Both the position numbers and the translations under genes were made by a program. Source: Aedoeadaptatus ivorii (GTDB lineage Bacteria; Bacillota; Clostridia; Tissierellales; Peptoniphilaceae). From it: DNA of 33,979 bases. This document shows, piece after piece, positions 22,817 to 30,050 of the stretch. Location: contig NZ_JAUSWF010000011.1 of assembly GCF_030815095.1 (NCBI RefSeq), forward strand, positions 1 to 33,979, read 5' to 3'. The notes below the pieces were generated by a model. That model was not told where the DNA came from, made no database searches, and saw only the letters and a list, made by a program, of their open reading frames with translations. Positions within the stretch are counted from its first letter, which is position 1. Each line of letters begins with the position of its first letter.

Positions 22817-22852
22817 AAAAACAGGCCTCGCGCGCGGCGGGGCCTGTTTTTT
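22817..22852 (+). terminator. Rho-independent terminator after the DsbA-like gene
   Basis: The stem AAAACAGGCC / GGCCTGTTTT is followed by more T residues. The A tract on the left means it can also work for the convergent oleate hydratase gene. Confidence 0.88.
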
Positions 22853-22888
22853 GTATGCATCCCAAGGAGAAGGTTGTCGTCTAGGAGA

Positions 22889-24685
22889 TTAGAGGAGATT
22901 GTATTCTTTGAGCATTTTGAGGGTGTCGGTGCCTTCGAGGGCGGCGGCTACTTTCTTTTTGACGAGTTCGGGCACGTGGATGTCGGGCTTTTCGCCGTCG
23001 AGGAGCGAAGAGGCGCCGGCCATCAAGTAGCGCATATCATAGCGGGAAGCGTATACTTCGGGCACGCCTTTTTCCACGCCGGTGAGGACATATACGGCTT
23101 CCATGGCGGTTCTGCCGGAGTACTCGGTGGTAAATACGGTGTCGCGCGCGGGGATGTCCAAGGTTTCTGCGAATTGGCCGAGGAAGGCGAAGTTTACGGC
23201 GTGCTTCGGCACCACATAGGGCCGATCGCCGAAGTGGCGCGGCATAAATTGCGCGGTAATATAGGGCATCATCACCGGCACGGCGGTGCAGGTGTCGGCG
23301 ATCGATTCGATTTCCTCTTCCGGCACGCCGATGTGGTAGAGCCACTCTTTTGTGATCTCCTCGCCGGTGCATTCGCGCATGGGTTTTTGAATATAGTCGC
23401 CGTCTTTGTCGCTAAAGAGGCCGTATACCCACACGGCCACGTCGCCTTCGGGTTGTTCGGGATATTGCCCCTGCCGGTTTATCGTCCAACTCAAAAGCCA
23501 TGCGGAATCGACTGCGGTGACGATGCCGCCGGTTACCGTGCGCCCGCCGTAGGGACTGCGCTTGGTGATCTTTTCGATATACTTTGCGGCGCTTTCGTCG
23601 TGGCAAGTGATGGTACAGGATTCCCAGTTGGTCTTTTCGGTGTCGGCGCAAAATACCTCGGGATGGCCGAATTCGTCGGATTGGGCGGCGACATTCTTCC
23701 ACAATTTCCAGCTGCCCGATTGCGCGCTGTCCATGGGCGCGGGATTGTCGTTGTCGCCGTAGCCGGAGTTTTCGGTGAGGAAGCCGTTGGTGATAAAGAC
23801 CAGATCGTCGTCCGTGAGTTCGATGGACGCATCCGCCCCCGTATCGTTGGTGGCGACAATGCGGCGGGCGCATTTTTTGTCGTCGGAGAGCGAAAATTCC
23901 ACATTGTCGACGGTAACGCCATAGCGGAATTCGGCGCCGTGGTCTTTGAGGTATTTTTCCATGGGCTTTACAAAGGAATGGTACTGGTCATAGCGCGAGA
24001 ACTGCAGGGCGCTCAGGTCGGGCAGTCCGTCGACGTGGTGCACGAAGCGGTTCATATAGAGCTTCATTTCCAAAGCGCTGTGCCAGTTTTCAAAGGCAAA
24101 CATGGTACGCCAGAATGTCCAAAAGTCGGATTCCAGCACCGCATCGGAAAGGAATTCGTCGATCGCCTTGCCTTCGAGCTCTTCGTCGGCGATGTTCATA
24201 AAGTGCATCAGCTCTTTCGCCGCATCTTGTCCCAAGTTGAACTTGCCGTTGTCGTGGCGCTCGCCGCGATTTTTGGTAATGCGGCAGTTGCTGGAATTGG
24301 GGTCGTCGAGATTGGTGTAGAAGAAATAATCCAATATCGACATATTTTCCGGATCCTCGTAGGACGGAATGGCGCTGAACAGATCCCACAGACATTCGAA
24401 GTGGTGCCCCATTTCGCGGCCGCCCCGGGCGACATAGCCCACGTTTTCTCTGCGGGCGCCGTCGAGGGAGCCGCCCGCCACGTCGAGCTGTTCCAAAAAC
24501 GTGATCCGGCTGCCGTCCATATGGGCGTCTTTGATCAGATAGCAACCGGCGGCGAGACCGGCAATGCCGGTGCCGATGATGGTCGCAGTCTTCTTTTCGA
24601 TGCCTTCGGGCTTACGGGATTGTACCAGCGAATGGTAGTTCCCGTTGGTGAGTTTGAGTCGTTCGTCATAAGTCTTCAGTTTCAT
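22889..24685 (-). CDS. ohyA: Oleate hydratase
   Basis: This 598-residue FAD enzyme adds water across the cis-9 double bond of oleate and related unsaturated fatty acids, giving 10-hydroxy acids. It is a way to detoxify host or dietary fatty acids. The FAD-binding motif is TIIGTGIAGLAAGCYLI at about 34-50. RGGREMGHHFECLWDLF holds Glu91, and EMKLYMNRFVHHVDG holds Tyr210. These match the catalytic Glu82 and Tyr201 of the Staphylococcus aureus enzyme, from my memory of that sequence. A second ATG lies two codons upstream, but AAAAAGGAG is correctly spaced only for ATG 24685. It has its own promoter and a structured leader. A TetR gene and a flavodoxin gene lie just upstream on the same strand. 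Confidence 0.96.
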   Translation of the reverse strand: MKLKTYDERLKLTNGNYHSLVQSRKPEGIEKKTATIIGTGIAGLAAGCYLIKDAHMDGSRITFLEQLDVAGGSLDGARRENVGYVARGGREMGHHFECLWDLFSAIPSYEDPENMSILDYFFYTNLDDPNSSNCRITKNRGERHDNGKFNLGQDAAKELMHFMNIADEELEGKAIDEFLSDAVLESDFWTFWRTMFAFENWHSALEMKLYMNRFVHHVDGLPDLSALQFSRYDQYHSFVKPMEKYLKDHGAEFRYGVTVDNVEFSLSDDKKCARRIVATNDTGADASIELTDDDLVFITNGFLTENSGYGDNDNPAPMDSAQSGSWKLWKNVAAQSDEFGHPEVFCADTEKTNWESCTITCHDESAAKYIEKITKRSPYGGRTVTGGIVTAVDSAWLLSWTINRQGQYPEQPEGDVAVWVYGLFSDKDGDYIQKPMRECTGEEITKEWLYHIGVPEEEIESIADTCTAVPVMMPYITAQFMPRHFGDRPYVVPKHAVNFAFLGQFAETLDIPARDTVFTTEYSGRTAMEAVYVLTGVEKGVPEVYASRYDMRYLMAGASSLLDGEKPDIHVPELVKKKVAAALEGTDTLKMLKEYNLL

Positions 24686-24752
24686 AGACATACTCCTTTT
24701 TGAAACACGGCCCGCGGGCAGATGCCGTAAACAAATGATACAACCGATGCGA

Positions 24753-24799
24753 CCTTCGGCCGAAACGCTACGTCCTTGCATACCGTTTCGCGCCGAAGG
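24753..24799 (-). promoter_or_regulatory. Large stem-loop in the oleate hydratase leader
   Basis: The arms 24784-24799 and 24753-24767 pair as a stem of about 15 bp (CCTTCGGCxCGAAACG with CGTTTCGGCCGAAGG, one bulged base) around a 16-nt loop. It is not followed by a T tract, so it is not a terminator. It overlaps the end of the short leader ORF. Confidence 0.7.
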
Positions 24800-24818
24800 G
24801 CCACAAAAGAACGGGCAT
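24768..24818 (-). CDS. Possible 16-codon leader peptide upstream of oleate hydratase
   Basis: ATG at 24818 opens MPVLLWPFGAKRYART and stops at TAG 24768. AGGAGG at 24831-24836 lies 12 bases upstream, a little farther than ideal. The last half of the frame lies inside the left arm and loop of the leader hairpin, so translating it would open the stem. Coding is unproven. Confidence 0.4.
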   Translation of the reverse strand: MPVLLWPFGAKRYART

Positions 24819-24853
24819 CGTCCCGCCGGACCTCCTTTTTTGTTTCTGTGTTC

Positions 24854-24882
24854 AGTATAGGATGTATGTGATGAAATGATAA
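24854..24882 (-). promoter_or_regulatory. Promoter of the oleate hydratase gene
   Basis: On the minus strand TTATCA (24877-24882), a 17-bp spacer and TATACT (24854-24859) form a plausible SigA promoter. It predicts a leader of about 160 nt before the oleate hydratase ATG. It lies downstream of the tetR terminator, so oleate hydratase has its own transcript. Confidence 0.65.
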
Positions 24883-24904
24883 TAGACAGATACTCTAACT
24901 GTAT

Positions 24905-24937
24905 AAAAAATCCTTACACCGCGCCCACGGTGTAAGG
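24905..24937 (-). terminator. Rho-independent terminator of the flavodoxin-tetR operon
   Basis: On the minus strand the 10-bp stem CCTTACACCG / CGGTGTAAGG is followed by ATTTTTTAT, five bases after the tetR stop. Confidence 0.9.
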
Positions 24938-24941
24938 AAGA

Positions 24942-25502
24942 TCAGCGATTTTGTCGCTCGAAATTATGGATCGCCTTGTGAAAGTCCCCTTCCAGAAGGA
25001 TATAGACCTGGCCCACCAGCTCGTTGGGATCGTCTTTCATGCCCCGCCCGATCCAATCCAACGAGATCCCGGTAAGCGCCAGGGTAAAAAAGCGCGCGAT
25101 AAACGCCTTTTGCGATTCCGAAATGCGCGCGTCTTTCGCCTCGGCATCGACCATATGGAAAATATAGCGGTAGAGAATGCGGTCGATAAAGGTTTCGATA
25201 TACTCTCGCTGCACCGATCGGTAGCAGTTGAGCACCAAAGTCTTGTGATTCTCGAGCCATTTCATAATCAGCATATATACATATTGCCAGTCGTCGAAGG
25301 TATCGAAGGCGGCGAGAATCGTCTCCGCTTCGGACAGAAAGATCCACTCCACCACGTCGTAGATATCGTGAAAGTGATAGTAGAACGTCTGCCGCGAAAT
25401 CTGCGCCCGCTCGCACAGTGCCTTTACGGTGATGTTTTCCAATTTTGTTTCGTTCAACATTTCGCGGAGCACATCCGCAATCTTTTCTTTCATATTGTCC
25501 AT
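24942..25502 (-). CDS. TetR family transcriptional regulator
   Basis: This 186-residue regulator has an N-terminal helix-turn-helix (ITVKALCERAQISRQTFYYH, about residues 24-43) of the TetR type. A helical ligand-binding domain follows, in which aromatic residues are frequent (DWQYVYMLIMKWLENH). The best start is ATG 25502: AGGGGG is 7 bases upstream of it but only 1 base from the alternative ATG at 25508. The gene follows the flavodoxin gene by 14 bp and ends at a terminator ahead of the oleate hydratase promoter. A role as repressor of oleate hydratase, with unsaturated fatty acids as inducers, is plausible but is inferred from position only. Confidence 0.88.
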   Translation of the reverse strand: MDNMKEKIADVLREMLNETKLENITVKALCERAQISRQTFYYHFHDIYDVVEWIFLSEAETILAAFDTFDDWQYVYMLIMKWLENHKTLVLNCYRSVQREYIETFIDRILYRYIFHMVDAEAKDARISESQKAFIARFFTLALTGISLDWIGRGMKDDPNELVGQVYILLEGDFHKAIHNFERQNR

Positions 25503-25516
25503 CGACATTCCCCCTT

Positions 25517-26053
25517 TTAGAGTTCGCTACGTCCGATTTCCTTGAGAATGGGCGCCAGGGTTCCAAAGTCCACAAAATCCACCGTCTTATTGTAGCTCTC
25601 CAAAAAACCGCGCATCTCCTCGGTTCGCTCCCCTTCGGGAACGCGGCTCGTTTTGTAGTAGAGCATCTTCATCAAAACGCGGTCCACGGTACCCAGGCGG
25701 TCGTAGTCGATGCCGCCGCGCAGGTGGAATAGCCGCATCTTCGAGAAGATTTCGTCGTCCACTTGGCGCCGAATGCCCGCGCGAATCTTTGCGGCGCCCG
25801 TTTCGTCCTCGGGATCCGCGAGCCCCACCGTCGCCACGATACACCCCTTCGCCCGGCGCATCAGCGGCAAGGCGCGCTTTAGACCCAGCAGCGTTCCCGC
25901 GTAAAGACCGCCGAGCAGGATGACGAGATCCGCCTCCTCGTCGCCGCGGATCTCTTTGTGGGCGACGGCGGGAATCCCCATGCGCGCGGCCAATTCGTGG
26001 GCGTAGCGCGCCGTTGTGCCGTATTTGCTTCCGTATACGATGATACGCTTCAT
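25517..26053 (-). CDS. Flavodoxin domain protein
   Basis: This 178-residue protein begins MKRIIVYGSKYGTTARYAHE, with the flavodoxin FMN-phosphate loop (SKYGTT). It continues VILLGGLYAGTLLGLKRAL, typical of the flavodoxin_5 group that includes protoporphyrinogen oxidase HemG-like proteins. It probably shuttles electrons in the cytoplasm. It is the first gene of a flavodoxin-tetR transcript that precedes oleate hydratase. Oleate hydratase is reported to need its FAD reduced for full activity, so a flavodoxin partner is an attractive but untested idea. AAGGAGC precedes the start. Confidence 0.85.
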   Translation of the reverse strand: MKRIIVYGSKYGTTARYAHELAARMGIPAVAHKEIRGDEEADLVILLGGLYAGTLLGLKRALPLMRRAKGCIVATVGLADPEDETGAAKIRAGIRRQVDDEIFSKMRLFHLRGGIDYDRLGTVDRVLMKMLYYKTSRVPEGERTEEMRGFLESYNKTVDFVDFGTLAPILKEIGRSEL

Positions 26054-26166
26054 AGTTGCTCCTTTATGGAATAAAAATATGTCGTGATCCCTTTATATTT
26101 ACCCCGTTCTCCTGCGAATTATTTTTCGGCGGTTCGGATATAGAAGAAACATAAGGAGGAATTACG

Positions 26167-26777
26167 ATGAAATTGTATTACGCACCCGGCACCTGTGCCC
26201 TCTCCGTATGGATCTCTTTGGAATGGGCGGGCGCCGACTACGAAGTGGAAAGAGTAGAACTCGGATCGGACGAATACAAGAAAATCAATCCCTTAGGCGC
26301 CGTGCCGGCCCTCGATTCCGGCGACGGAAATATTAAAACGCAGGCCAACGCTATTTTGCAATATATCGCCGATATGTATCCCGAAGCGGATCTCGGTCCC
26401 GACGAAAGCCCTGAAGACCGGTTTTTGTTTAATGAACGGGCGGCATTTTGACCGGCGACTACCACCCGGCCTTCTGGCCCATGTTCGGCCCCAAAAAATA
26501 CACCACGAGCGAAGACGAGGCCGATCTCGAAAAGGTAAAAGAGGCGTCCTATAAAGCCATCGACAAAGTGGTCAGCCATTTGGATTCCCTCTTAGAAGGC
26601 AAAGACCACGTCTACAAGGACAAGAAAACTGTCCTCGACCCCTACGCCTTTATCCTCACCCGCTGGACCACCATGACCCCCAAGTCCTGGAAGGAATACC
26701 CCAACTTGGTGAAGTTTATGGAAAGAATGGAAAAAGACGAAGCCGTACAAAAAGTGCTCGAACTGCACGACAAATAA
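26167..26777 (+). pseudogene. Glutathione S-transferase, beta class, split by a one-base frameshift
   Basis: Two adjoining frames make one complete GST. The first (26167-26451) is the thioredoxin-like domain MKLYYAPGTCALSVWISLEW, with the beta-class cysteine at residue 10 and LGAVPALDSGDG. The second (26448-26777) is the helical domain beginning TGDYHPAFWPMFGPKK. The break lies in GCATTTTGACC: one more T would give AAFLTGDYHPAFW, joining the parts into a protein of about 203 residues, the normal length. This may be a true frameshift mutation, a sequencing error in a T run, or translational coupling through the TTGA overlap. AAGGAGG precedes the start. GSTs are uncommon in anaerobic Bacillota, so the gene may have been acquired. 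Confidence 0.85.
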
Positions 26778-26783
26778 TGATAG

Positions 26784-26812
26784 TCCCGAGGTATGTGCCT
26801 CGGGATTTTTTT
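26784..26812 (+). terminator. Rho-independent terminator after the GST gene
   Basis: The stem TCCCGAGG / CCTCGGGA is followed by seven T residues. Confidence 0.92.
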
Positions 26813-26816
26813 GTGC

Positions 26817-26840
26817 AAAAAAGAGAGGCCTCGGCCTCTC
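26817..26840 (-). terminator. Rho-independent terminator of the immunity-like ABC operon
   Basis: On the minus strand the stem GAGAGGC / GCCTCTC is followed by TTTTTT. It is back to back with the GST terminator. Confidence 0.85.
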
Positions 26841-26849
26841 GATCTGCCT

Positions 26850-27584
26850 TTATAATATCTTTTTATGTAGCGCGCGTATGCTCATTGCCGTCGCTAGTGC
26901 AAAAATCGCCGCCGCGCCGATCGCCATGCCTATACTATCCGCCGCGGTAAGGCCCGTATCGGGAAAGTGGTTCATGGCGAGGGTGATAAGCACATTGGGC
27001 GTAAGGTACTGTAAAATCGGAAGCTCTGGATTCTGAGACACTAATACCGCCAGAATGCTGATGGCCACCGAAATCGCCACGGGTATGCCGAAGGAACGGA
27101 TCTTAAGGGAAAGAAAGATCTGTACGGCAATCATACAAAGGGAAAGCGCCGTCGACAAGAGCAGATACGGGAAGAGCCCCACCGGAAACGCCGATGAAAA
27201 GTGAAAGAAGCTCCCCGCCACGGCATACAGCACTGCCAGTATACATTGACCACAGAGGACCGCGAGAAAGACTGTCGCCGTCTTGGAAAAGATGATGATG
27301 CGGGGCGGCACCGCTGATGTCAACAGCAAGTTCATATTGTTGCCGCGGTGCTCGCCGCTCCATATATAGGATGCGAAAAACCCGATCAGCCCCGGCAAAA
27401 AGAACGACCCGTAAAACAAATATACCTGGGTCCACAGACTGATCCATTCGCTCTGCAAGAGTTCCGTATTGTTGGCGTAGTTTACCGATCCGTATAAGAC
27501 CGAGACCAGGGGCAAGAATAACAGCGGCATCCACGCCTTGGTTCCCTTTATTTTTTGCCATTCGATAAAAATCGCTTCTCTCAT
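26850..27584 (-). CDS. ABC-2 permease, lantibiotic-immunity type (second permease)
   Basis: This 244-residue protein has six hydrophobic segments and begins MREAIFIEWQKIKGTKAWMP. It contains YIWSGEHRGNNMNLLLTSAV near residue 68, a pattern of the MutE/EpiE/NisE-NisG family of permeases that export lantibiotics from the membrane for self-protection. Related BcrB-like permeases give resistance to bacitracin. Its ATG overlaps the stop of the preceding permease gene (ATGA). No lantibiotic structural or modification gene is in the window, so it probably protects against peptides made by others. Confidence 0.85.
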   Translation of the reverse strand: MREAIFIEWQKIKGTKAWMPLLFLPLVSVLYGSVNYANNTELLQSEWISLWTQVYLFYGSFFLPGLIGFFASYIWSGEHRGNNMNLLLTSAVPPRIIIFSKTATVFLAVLCGQCILAVLYAVAGSFFHFSSAFPVGLFPYLLLSTALSLCMIAVQIFLSLKIRSFGIPVAISVAISILAVLVSQNPELPILQYLTPNVLITLAMNHFPDTGLTAADSIGMAIGAAAIFALATAMSIRALHKKIL

Positions 27585-28324
27585 TCCCGCACACCTCGCT
27601 TTATGCCCCCGTAGAGTACCGCCACGCCCAATAGCACCGCAACGATCGGAATTCCATACGACGGCGCCATCAAATACCGCACCGGCTCTCCGCCGGTGTA
27701 GTCATAGCCCACCTGCATCAGTCGCCCGTACCAACTGTAGGGATTGACGAGCGAAAAGACATCGGGCAAGAACAGAAAGATCAGCCCCGCGAGCGTGCCC
27801 ACCAGCGCCACCGCGGCGGACGTGCGCGCCTCGCCCCGCCGAAGGGCGAGGACATAGTGTACGGCAAGTAGCAAAAATGACACACAAAACTGCCCTACAT
27901 AGGAAAAGACGATGCGCCCCCACGGAAGCGGTCCCGGTACCCATACCGAGATCAGAACTAGAAGTGCTGCCCATTCCACCGCTTGGTAGACGGCGACCTT
28001 CGAAAGTGAATAGCAAAACTTTGTGGCGTAGACCTTGTCGAGATCGATCCCCGCCGTACGGATCATCTTCCACATATCTCGATCGCTCTCGATTTCTACC
28101 GATCGGCCCGCCACCGCCGCGAGAAAAATCGGCTCGACGATGATCTTTATAAACAAAAAGCTGTCCACCGCCGAAAGCCGCCTAAAGAGCGCATCACCGT
28201 CTCCGCCTGCATAGAGATTCGCCGCAGCGATCCCCAAACTCACCGCGCTTACCAATGCGAAGAACAAAACTTCCCACACGCCGCGGTATTTTCTTTTTTC
28301 GATGGCAAATAAGTTTTCGCGCAT
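27581..28324 (-). CDS. ABC-2 permease, lantibiotic-immunity type (first permease)
   Basis: This 247-residue membrane protein has six hydrophobic segments. It begins MRENLFAIEKRKYRGVWEVL and carries VEIESDRDMWKMIRTAGIDL near residue 75, matching the cytoplasmic loop between the second and third segments of immunity-type permeases. It lies 8 bp after the ATPase gene and overlaps the next permease gene by 4 bp, so the three form one complex and one operon. The two permeases are diverged from each other, as in NisEG or MutEG pairs. Confidence 0.85.
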   Translation of the reverse strand: MRENLFAIEKRKYRGVWEVLFFALVSAVSLGIAAANLYAGGDGDALFRRLSAVDSFLFIKIIVEPIFLAAVAGRSVEIESDRDMWKMIRTAGIDLDKVYATKFCYSLSKVAVYQAVEWAALLVLISVWVPGPLPWGRIVFSYVGQFCVSFLLLAVHYVLALRRGEARTSAAVALVGTLAGLIFLFLPDVFSLVNPYSWYGRLMQVGYDYTGGEPVRYLMAPSYGIPIVAVLLGVAVLYGGIKRGVRE

Positions 28325-28332
28325 ACAGCCTC

Positions 28333-29238
28333 CTAAAGTTCCGCATCCCGGGTAAATTCCAGAAACAGCTCTTCGAGAGAGCGCAGGGATTCGTAGATGC
28401 GATACACGTCGATCCCCGCCTCTGTCAGGCGCCGGTTGATCGCGCCGATCCGCGCATCTTCCCCATACGCCACCGCGATATAACCGCCCTCGAGTTTGGC
28501 ACGCACATCTTCCAGCACCAGCGCCGCCCGCTCGTCGTCGGATGTGCGCAGGCGAATCTCGCCCCGGTAGCGGTTCTTAAAAGCCGCCATATCACCTTCG
28601 TAGAGCATCTTTCCCTTACCGATAATACCGATGGTATCCGCCATTTTCTCTATTTCGTCCAAATCGTGTGACGAAAGCATCACCGTCGTATCGAACCGGC
28701 GGGGAAGCGAACGAATCAAATCGCGCATCTCCGCCATGGCGCGGGGATCGAGCCCGTTGGTGGGCTCGTCCAAAATCACCAGCGGCGGAAAACCCATAAT
28801 TGCCATCGCAATCCCCAAACGCTGCTTCATGCCCAGGGAATAGGCGCCGGCGCGCTTCTTTTCGTGGCCCGTAAGCCCCACAATCGCGAGCGCCTCGTCG
28901 ATATGCTTCTTTTCGATTCCCTTGTAGCGCCGCACGATGTCCAAATTCTCATAGCCCGTTAAATTTTCGTAATAGGCGGGCGATTCGATCAGTGCGCCGA
29001 GTTTCTTCGCGATCTCGATGCGGTTTTTCTTTCCAGCGCGCAGACCGGCCACACAGATCTCGCCGCGATCGGCATAGGCAAGGCCCGTAATCATCTTCAT
29101 CGCCGTCGTCTTGCCGGCGCCATTGGGGCCGATCAGTCCGTAAACGGACCCTCTCTTCACCGTCAACGCTTCTATATCTGCGGCCATCGTCCGGCCGAAG
29201 GATTTTTGTACATTCTGCATAGAAACCATGGTTTCCAC
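28333..29238 (-). CDS. ABC transporter ATP-binding protein, lantibiotic-immunity/BcrA type, GTG start
   Basis: This 301-residue ATPase has Walker A GPNGAGKTT (about residues 39-47), signature YSLGMKQRLGIAMAI, Walker B with D-loop LVILDEPTNGLDP, and switch histidine in SSHDLDEIEKMA. The C-terminal extension, about residues 210-301, is typical of BcrA/NisF/MutF proteins. GTG 29238 is preferred over ATG 29229 because AGGAGG lies seven bases upstream of the GTG. It is the first gene of the ATPase-permease-permease operon and is divergent from the response-regulator gene across about 120 bp. Confidence 0.92.
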   Translation of the reverse strand: METMVSMQNVQKSFGRTMAADIEALTVKRGSVYGLIGPNGAGKTTAMKMITGLAYADRGEICVAGLRAGKKNRIEIAKKLGALIESPAYYENLTGYENLDIVRRYKGIEKKHIDEALAIVGLTGHEKKRAGAYSLGMKQRLGIAMAIMGFPPLVILDEPTNGLDPRAMAEMRDLIRSLPRRFDTTVMLSSHDLDEIEKMADTIGIIGKGKMLYEGDMAAFKNRYRGEIRLRTSDDERAALVLEDVRAKLEGGYIAVAYGEDARIGAINRRLTEAGIDVYRIYESLRSLEELFLEFTRDAEL

Positions 29239-29271
29239 GTCTCCACCTCCTACATATATTCTATTGCCCAC

Positions 29272-29320
29272 TTCTTACGCGTTTCTTGCGCCTTCCTTAA
29301 ATTTACCTGAATTTTAAGGG
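29272..29320. promoter_or_regulatory. Candidate response-regulator sites between the divergent ABC and two-component operons
   Basis: Three TTCTT/TTCCTT-type direct repeats spaced 10-11 bp (starting at 29272, 29283 and 29293) are followed by an inverted repeat CCTTAAATT / AATTTTAAGG (about 29293-29320). A TATACT -10 box for the response regulator lies at 29339-29344. This is a natural place for the regulator to control both directions; binding is inferred. Confidence 0.45.
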
Positions 29321-29360
29321 ATTAGCGCTTCCTTTTGATATACTGATTTCGAGGTGGAAT

Positions 29361-30050
29361 ATGAAAACACACGAGCGAACGATATTAATTACAGACGACG
29401 ATGCGGCCATTTTGGACTTTGTCGAAAGCGTGCTGAGAGAAGACGGCTTCGAACATATTTCCCGCGCAAAGAACCAGCAAGAGGCCCTCGACATACTCGC
29501 CCGCGAGGACATCCATATGGCGATCCTCGACATTATTTTGCCTGACGGGAGCGGCTTTGCGATCATTCAACAGATCCGTAAGTCTTCGAATATGCCGGTG
29601 CTCTTTCTCTCGGCGGTCTCGGATGTGGACAAGCAGTACAGCGGCTTCGATCTAGGGGCTGACGACTATATCGTAAAGCCCTTTCGCCCCAAAGACTTAC
29701 TGCTGCGCACCAAAGCGATCCTGCACCGCGCGTATCCCGAAAGCGAGGTTGTGGCCCTCGCCGCTTCCACCGTCGACTTCGACCGCGCTACAGTACGCAA
29801 TGCCAAAGGCGAGGTGCCGCTGACTGCCAAGGAATACCACATCTTGCACTTGCTCTACGAAAACAAAAACCATATCGTCACCATCGACGGCATCCTCTCT
29901 GCCGTATGGGGCGAGGATTGCTACGGCTACGAAAACACCCTGATGGCACATATTCGCAAGATTCGGCAAAAAATCGAACAGGACCCGTCGAATCCCGAAA
30001 GCCTCCGTACCTATCGGGGACTGGGCTATAAACTGCGGGTACGGCCGTGA
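29361..30050 (+). CDS. OmpR/PhoB family response regulator
   Basis: This 229-residue protein has a receiver domain (residues about 8-120) with ITDDDAAILDFV, the phosphorylated Asp in AILDIILPDGSG, the Ser of VLFLSAV and the Lys of DDYIVKPFRP. An OmpR-type winged helix follows (about 135-228, ending in RTYRGLGYKLR). Its stop overlaps the GTG start of the kinase gene (GTGA). With the divergent immunity-like ABC operon it forms a standard sensing-and-export module, most likely inducing the transporter when a cell-envelope peptide is detected. Confidence 0.95.
   Translation: MKTHERTILITDDDAAILDFVESVLREDGFEHISRAKNQQEALDILAREDIHMAILDIILPDGSGFAIIQQIRKSSNMPVLFLSAVSDVDKQYSGFDLGADDYIVKPFRPKDLLLRTKAILHRAYPESEVVALAASTVDFDRATVRNAKGEVPLTAKEYHILHLLYENKNHIVTIDGILSAVWGEDCYGYENTLMAHIRKIRQKIEQDPSNPESLRTYRGLGYKLRVRP

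Noticed and set aside
24686..24781. Longer oleate hydratase start at the in-frame ATG 24781
   Set aside because: It has no ribosome binding site and lies inside the leader hairpin. The enzyme is already full length from ATG 24685.
29239..29360. Hidden lantibiotic precursor gene beside the immunity-like transporter
   Set aside because: The intergenic space is about 120 bp and holds only repeats and promoter elements, with no Cys/Ser/Thr-rich small ORF.
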